Below the pieces are notes generated by a model. It had not been told where the DNA came from. It made no database searches and saw only the letters and a program-made list of their open reading frames with translations. Made by a program: the position numbers and the translations under genes. From assembly GCA_905236715.1 (NCBI GenBank), contig CAJOMQ010000008.1, positions 21,313 through 85,312 on the forward strand: DNA of 64,000 nucleotides, written 5' to 3'. How positions within the stretch are numbered: position 1 is the first letter of the stretch; every line of letters starts with the position of its first letter. Source of the DNA: an uncultured Bacilli bacterium (GTDB lineage Bacteria; Bacillota_I; Bacilli_A; RFN20; CAG-826). Positions 59,368-64,000 of this stretch are shown here, piece by piece.

Positions 59368-61344
59368 TTATTTGTTTTTAATTTTTAATTTCTTATAGAA
59401 GAAAATCGCACTAGCCCCTAATAATAGGCCCATGGCCACAACGATAAGCACGGGAGCAGTCACAAAATCATTAACAAGGTGAGAGATTTTTGCGGCTTCT
59501 TGGGCACCAGTTGGTTGATAAGTGCCAACATCGCTTCTAAACATGAAATCGAAAAGGGGTGCGGTTTCGCTATTATATTTGCTTCTGACATAATCATAAC
59601 AATCCACCATCGATTCATTGGTGTCTTTATTGTGTGCATTATGTGTATAAATCAAATGAGCGAGATAATATTGTGCATCTGGTGAACAAGTTTCAAAATA
59701 TTGCGTTGATAAGCCTTCCCAATAATTGTATATGGTGGTCGAATCAGTGCTACCGTCCATTTGACAAATGCCATCACGGAAAATGTCATCAAATTTTTGG
59801 GTGCGATAATGATCCGCTTCGGCAACAATTTTTTCGTTTAAATCTAAACGATATAATCTCGCCGTTTCCCAAATACCACTATCACCTTCGCTAGTTAAAC
59901 CAAAGCGTCCTTGGACTTTATTATATTTAAGAGTCAAATTATTGATGACAAGTGCACCATGAGAGATAGTGACAAAGTCAGTATAATTGAGGATAGCAAT
60001 ATAAGGATTAAATCCTCCTTCATCCACATTATATGTGTTATAACCAAAATCCGCATTATCAGCATATTGAGACATATAATAACGATTAAGACTTAAGGAT
60101 TCATAAAATCTCGCATCTAATGCGATATTAAACGCGGCATAATTATATGCACTACTTCTATTAATCCAAGTATGATAGCGATATAAATCAACATTGCTCG
60201 TGGTTAATGTGTGATTAGAAGTGTTTAATCCACTGCCTAAATCAATGGCGCTGCCATTGTCACTTTGATTGTATGTTTCTTCACCGGTGTTATAAGCTTT
60301 ATTAGATTGCTCAGCAATAGCCAAATATGTTCCACGATAATCAATTTCATCATCACTTATACGAGAGAAATGATATATTTGAGCATCGATAACATTGATG
60401 GTAAATGAATAAGTTGCACCATTAGGTATATAAGTGAATTCTCTTGTCTTTGTGCCTGCTGTTTCATAATTAATTGTCGTATCAATATTGAAGAAACGTG
60501 GATGATTATGGACATAGACATAATGTAAGTTTACTGAGCCTTCAATAACCGCTGGTTTTTCAAAATAAATCCCCAAACCATTAGTGCGCAAAACATCGGT
60601 TAAACCATAATCAGTGGTTTCTAGGTTAGAAATAACTTCTTCAGGAGATATCTTAGTAACGGGGCGATATAGATTGATATTGCTTGTCCATTCTAAATGT
60701 GGTGTACACCATAAAGTTGACCAGTTATATCCGGAAGAACCCCGCCAAGTCATAAGACGAGCATCATCACCCTCATTAGTGGTCAACCGCATATTGTTAT
60801 CAACATATTCAAGGTTCCATAAGGAAGCATTTGTGCTTGGTTGATCTTTCTTGCCTCTAATATATAAATCACCAAAGGCGGTGACATCATGGTCATTATA
60901 AGCTTCATGGACAATATATCCACTTTTGGCCTTTCCCTCACCAGCGGTAGTATTATCAATATAATGCTCTAAATGAAGATAGAAACTGTCACCACTTTTT
61001 TCAAAAGTAATAAGTTCTGCTTTATTATTATTTAAATAAATTAAATCATCGGAATAAATATCAAATTCGCCACCATAGGTCGTTAACCAAAAGTGCATAC
61101 TCGCACCAACTAAATATTGGAAACAAGTATTGCTATTCGCCACTAATAACAATTTATCGCCATCTTGAATATGACTAGGATCAGTAACCTTTTCAAAATA
61201 ACCTGTATACCTGGATACGTCCTCATCATAACCACCAGCTTTCGCTTCTTTATATTGTGGATGATTAGTCAAAGCAAAAGTTAATCCACCAAGAGACAAG
61301 GTAGCAATGGCAATGGAACCGAGGATAACGCTTAATTTTTTCAT
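59368..61344 (-). CDS. Large secreted, C-terminally membrane-anchored protein, unknown
   Basis: 658 aa, signal peptide, C-terminal FVTAPVLIVVAMGLLLGASAIFFYKKLKIKNK. Confidence 0.6.
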   Translation of the reverse strand: MKKLSVILGSIAIATLSLGGLTFALTNHPQYKEAKAGGYDEDVSRYTGYFEKVTDPSHIQDGDKLLLVANSNTCFQYLVGASMHFWLTTYGGEFDIYSDDLIYLNNNKAELITFEKSGDSFYLHLEHYIDNTTAGEGKAKSGYIVHEAYNDHDVTAFGDLYIRGKKDQPSTNASLWNLEYVDNNMRLTTNEGDDARLMTWRGSSGYNWSTLWCTPHLEWTSNINLYRPVTKISPEEVISNLETTDYGLTDVLRTNGLGIYFEKPAVIEGSVNLHYVYVHNHPRFFNIDTTINYETAGTKTREFTYIPNGATYSFTINVIDAQIYHFSRISDDEIDYRGTYLAIAEQSNKAYNTGEETYNQSDNGSAIDLGSGLNTSNHTLTTSNVDLYRYHTWINRSSAYNYAAFNIALDARFYESLSLNRYYMSQYADNADFGYNTYNVDEGGFNPYIAILNYTDFVTISHGALVINNLTLKYNKVQGRFGLTSEGDSGIWETARLYRLDLNEKIVAEADHYRTQKFDDIFRDGICQMDGSTDSTTIYNYWEGLSTQYFETCSPDAQYYLAHLIYTHNAHNKDTNESMVDCYDYVRSKYNSETAPLFDFMFRSDVGTYQPTGAQEAAKISHLVNDFVTAPVLIVVAMGLLLGASAIFFYKKLKIKNK

Positions 61345-61452
61345 ATTTATTTACCTATAAGCACGATTTAATTTTAATGAAATTAAAGCAATTGTAAATT
61401 TAATTGTTGATATATATTATGGTGGAGCCATGAAAAAATCAAAAATACAATG

Positions 61453-61668
61453 TTATTTTTTAGCCGTATTGACATCATATTTTTCATAAAGCGAGAAAAG
61501 ATATAATGCCGATTCGCCATAAAGGCCCGTTTCATCATCATCTAACATTTCAATAACTTTGGAATCATAAAAACGATTCCTAGCTTCTTCTAGGGTTAGT
61601 TTATATTTCTTAGCAATTAATTCCACTACTTGTGATATGAGTATCGTTTTAGCAAGGACATGTTCCAT
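61453..61668 (-). CDS. Small protein, DUF3791-neighbour type
   Basis: 71 aa; ...DDDETGLYGESALYLFSLYEKYD. Confidence 0.5.
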   Translation of the reverse strand: MEHVLAKTILISQVVELIAKKYKLTLEEARNRFYDSKVIEMLDDDETGLYGESALYLFSLYEKYDVNTAKK

Positions 61669-61696
61669 TATTTGGCCTCAAAATTTGAAAATCGAT

Positions 61697-61951
61697 TTAA
61701 GCAGTTAATCTTTTATCAATGTATTCATTTATTAAATATGTCGACATGCCGTGCATATCTTCATAATCATCATTTATTTCTTGAATGATTCCTTTTTTAG
61801 ACATTTCGTGATAAACATCTTTGCTGCTTCTATTAGTACTAGATGCGTATTGCTCCACACACATAATCAAAAATCTATTTATTTTCTTATCAAGAGCTGT
61901 ATTTATTCTACTAGCCCTCATTCTTTCATTTTTTGTTTTTGGTTGTTCCAA
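61697..61951 (-). CDS. DUF3791-like small protein
   Basis: 84 aa; NRFLIMCVEQYASSTNRSSKDVYHEMSKKGIIQEINDDYEDMHGMSTYLINEYI. Confidence 0.55.
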   Translation of the reverse strand: MEQPKTKNERMRASRINTALDKKINRFLIMCVEQYASSTNRSSKDVYHEMSKKGIIQEINDDYEDMHGMSTYLINEYIDKRLTA

Positions 61952-62003
61952 GTTAATAGAAATATTTAAAAATTATAATGTTTTAAATAGTGTATCAATG
62001 ACA

Positions 62004-63052
62004 TCACCACTTCTCGATAAGAGAATATAAATAAGCATTTTTAAAAATCTTTTCTTTTCCAACCATTTCAGAAATAAGAACACCAGCTTCCTCTAGTTCG
62101 TTTAGATATTTAGATGCCGTATTTCTTGAAATGCCAAGCGCGTTTCTTAAATATTCATTTTTGGTGTAAAAATCATAAAAGAGATATTCAACAAGTTCAT
62201 GCGAATATATTTTTGAACATTTTTCTTTAATTAGATTTGAAGCGTCATCCATTAATTCTCTGAACGACTTAATAAAATTAATTGTAAAAGAAGACATCTT
62301 CTCTACACCTTTAATCATATAAAGCAAGTAGTCTTTAACATATTTATCATCTAATTTAAAGTTGTGTAGATGTTTATAATAATCATCTTTAGTGGAATTT
62401 ATGTATTTTGATAAATATAGAATCGGAAGACTGATTTTATTTTTTAACACCAAATATAAAACATTAAGTATTCTTCCAGTTCTACCATTGCCATCATGGA
62501 AAGGATGAATCAATTCAAACTGATAATGAATCATCGCCATTTTAATAATTGGATCCGTGTCTTCTAATTCATCATAATTAATGTATTTTTCTAAATTAGA
62601 TAAGTAGTCTCTAATTTCTTCTTCATTTTGAGGAGGTGTATGAAGTATTTCGCCAGTCTTGGTGTTTTTGATGACTGTGCCTGGTATTTTTCTAACGCCT
62701 CCAACATTAGATTCAATAATATGATGAATATCAACGAGCATTCTAGAAGAAATAAAACCATTGTTCTTGATAAATTCAAAACCGTTTAAAATAGCTTGTC
62801 GATAATTCACTTAGAGGCGGTATTGTTAACTTTTAATGTGATTTCTTTAAAGATTTCATCAAAGGTAGTGACGATGTTTTCAATCTCACTAGACTCTTTG
62901 GCTTCGCCTAAAATAATCGCATTTAAAATAATGTTTGGATTTGGAAGCAAATTAATAATTCCGTTTAATTCCCCAATCCTATTATTTGCAGAATTTAATG
63001 CCTTCAAAATATCGACATCATTATAGTTATAATCAAAAGGAAGTTTGTGCAT
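62004..63052 (-). pseudogene. Fic-family protein split in two frames at ~62807-62810 (GTGA overlap)
   Basis: N-part (62807-63052): NNRIGELNGIINLLPNPNIILNAIILGEAKESSEIENIVTTFDEIF. C-part (62004-62810): HPFHDGNGRTGRILN Fic motif plus C-terminal wHTH. Confidence 0.8.
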
Positions 63053-63607
63053 GTTTTTACCTCACGACCAAATATTATCATTTTTTGTGCACGTTATCAA
63101 TATCTGCTTAAATTTTAGGTCTAAGAACGTGAATTATGCAAATGCACACCAAATTCTAAATGACTCTATAATATTTTTCGGAAAATACCAAGCGAGTTTA
63201 CTTGTACATTTCTGAAAAATCCAACCGAGTAATGCAAAATGCTATATTCCCGCCTACAAATGTTATAAAGATATGTTTCCAACGACAACGGTATCAAAAA
63301 AAAGATATGTGTCCTATTACAACCCTATAGAAAAAATTAAGCCTTTTTTAAGGTAAAAATATGTCGATTTATTCTTATAGAATAAGGGTGAGGACCACTG
63401 GCCCCGGAGTATATGCTTTGCACGACAAAACGGATTAACTTTAAGAGGGTTGCACGTGCCAAATTGCTTACCTTTTAGGGGTTGTCACAAATTATTGTTT
63501 ATCTTTTTTATTCATTTTTAGTTATAAAATAACTAACTACCTTTCTTTAGCAATTCACCAGTGATAACCCTATTTTTGCCACTTTTTGAATTATAAAAAG
63601 ACACAAA

Positions 63608-64000
63608 TTAAGGCTTTAAACACGCTAAGGGGACAACATAAACGCCATCTCCTCTTAACTTGGCATTTGTAGTTCCTGTAACAATCATTTTAAATTCTGG
63701 CAATTTCATCTTATGCTTTGGATATTTTTCGTTAAATTCTTTGACTAGTTTCTCAATTTCGCAAAGATGTTTAGCGCCATCATCAATCTGTGATTCACTT
63801 AATTTAATTTCAATTAGAGCATATCTTCCATCTTCTAAATGCAGTACTGCGTCTGCTTCCAAATCATAACGATCATGATAATAAGAAAGTTCTCCTCCCA
63901 TATTAGCAGAATATGCTTTTAAATCGCGAATGCATAATGACTCAAACAAAAAACCTAATGTATTAAAATCTGACTTCAATGTTTCTGGTGAAGCGCCTAA
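63608..64000 (-). CDS. C-terminal part of an AAA ATPase with DUF4143, runs past window edge
   Basis: ...LGASPETLKSDFNTLGFLFESLCIRDLKAYSANMGGELSYYHDRYDLEADAVLHLEDGRYALIEIKLSESQIDDGAKHL; open to 64000. Confidence 0.75.
   Translation of the reverse strand, partial: LGASPETLKSDFNTLGFLFESLCIRDLKAYSANMGGELSYYHDRYDLEADAVLHLEDGRYALIEIKLSESQIDDGAKHLCEIEKLVKEFNEKYPKHKMKLPEFKMIVTGTTNAKLRGDGVYVVPLACLKP

Overview
AT-rich chromosomal segment of a low-GC Bacillota/Mollicutes-like bacterium. It is rich in lipoproteins, uses standard code 11, and has no tRNA, rRNA or CRISPR that I can support. Left part is housekeeping: clpB under a CIRCE element, a thioesterase, cysE, a Zn ABC transporter with Zur, folA/thyA, a malic enzyme. 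Right part (about 30.7-57 kb) is a beta-1,3/1,6-glucan utilisation locus: three GH16, GH81, GH30, a GH94/GH149/GH161-like phosphorylase, a sugar ABC transporter, and a LacI regulator with three matching operators. The strongest unexplained signal is a ~1.06-kb non-coding region at about 27,732-28,790 (+). It looks like one large structured RNA built from three diverged tandem copies of a ~200-nt domain (pitch ~300 nt). Several helices keep pairing while their sequences change between copies, and an intrinsic terminator follows. Other notable points: a SAM-I-type riboswitch (apparently lacking P4) in front of a lipoprotein gene of unknown function; a putative glucan-binding module shared by GH81 and GH16; genes interrupted by single lesions (clpB by a 3-bp duplication, a PBECR-like gene, the phosphorylase, a fic gene); a 33-bp direct repeat flanking an AlbA_2-type gene; and a modular lipoprotein repeat. 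All family names are from motif recall, without database searches.
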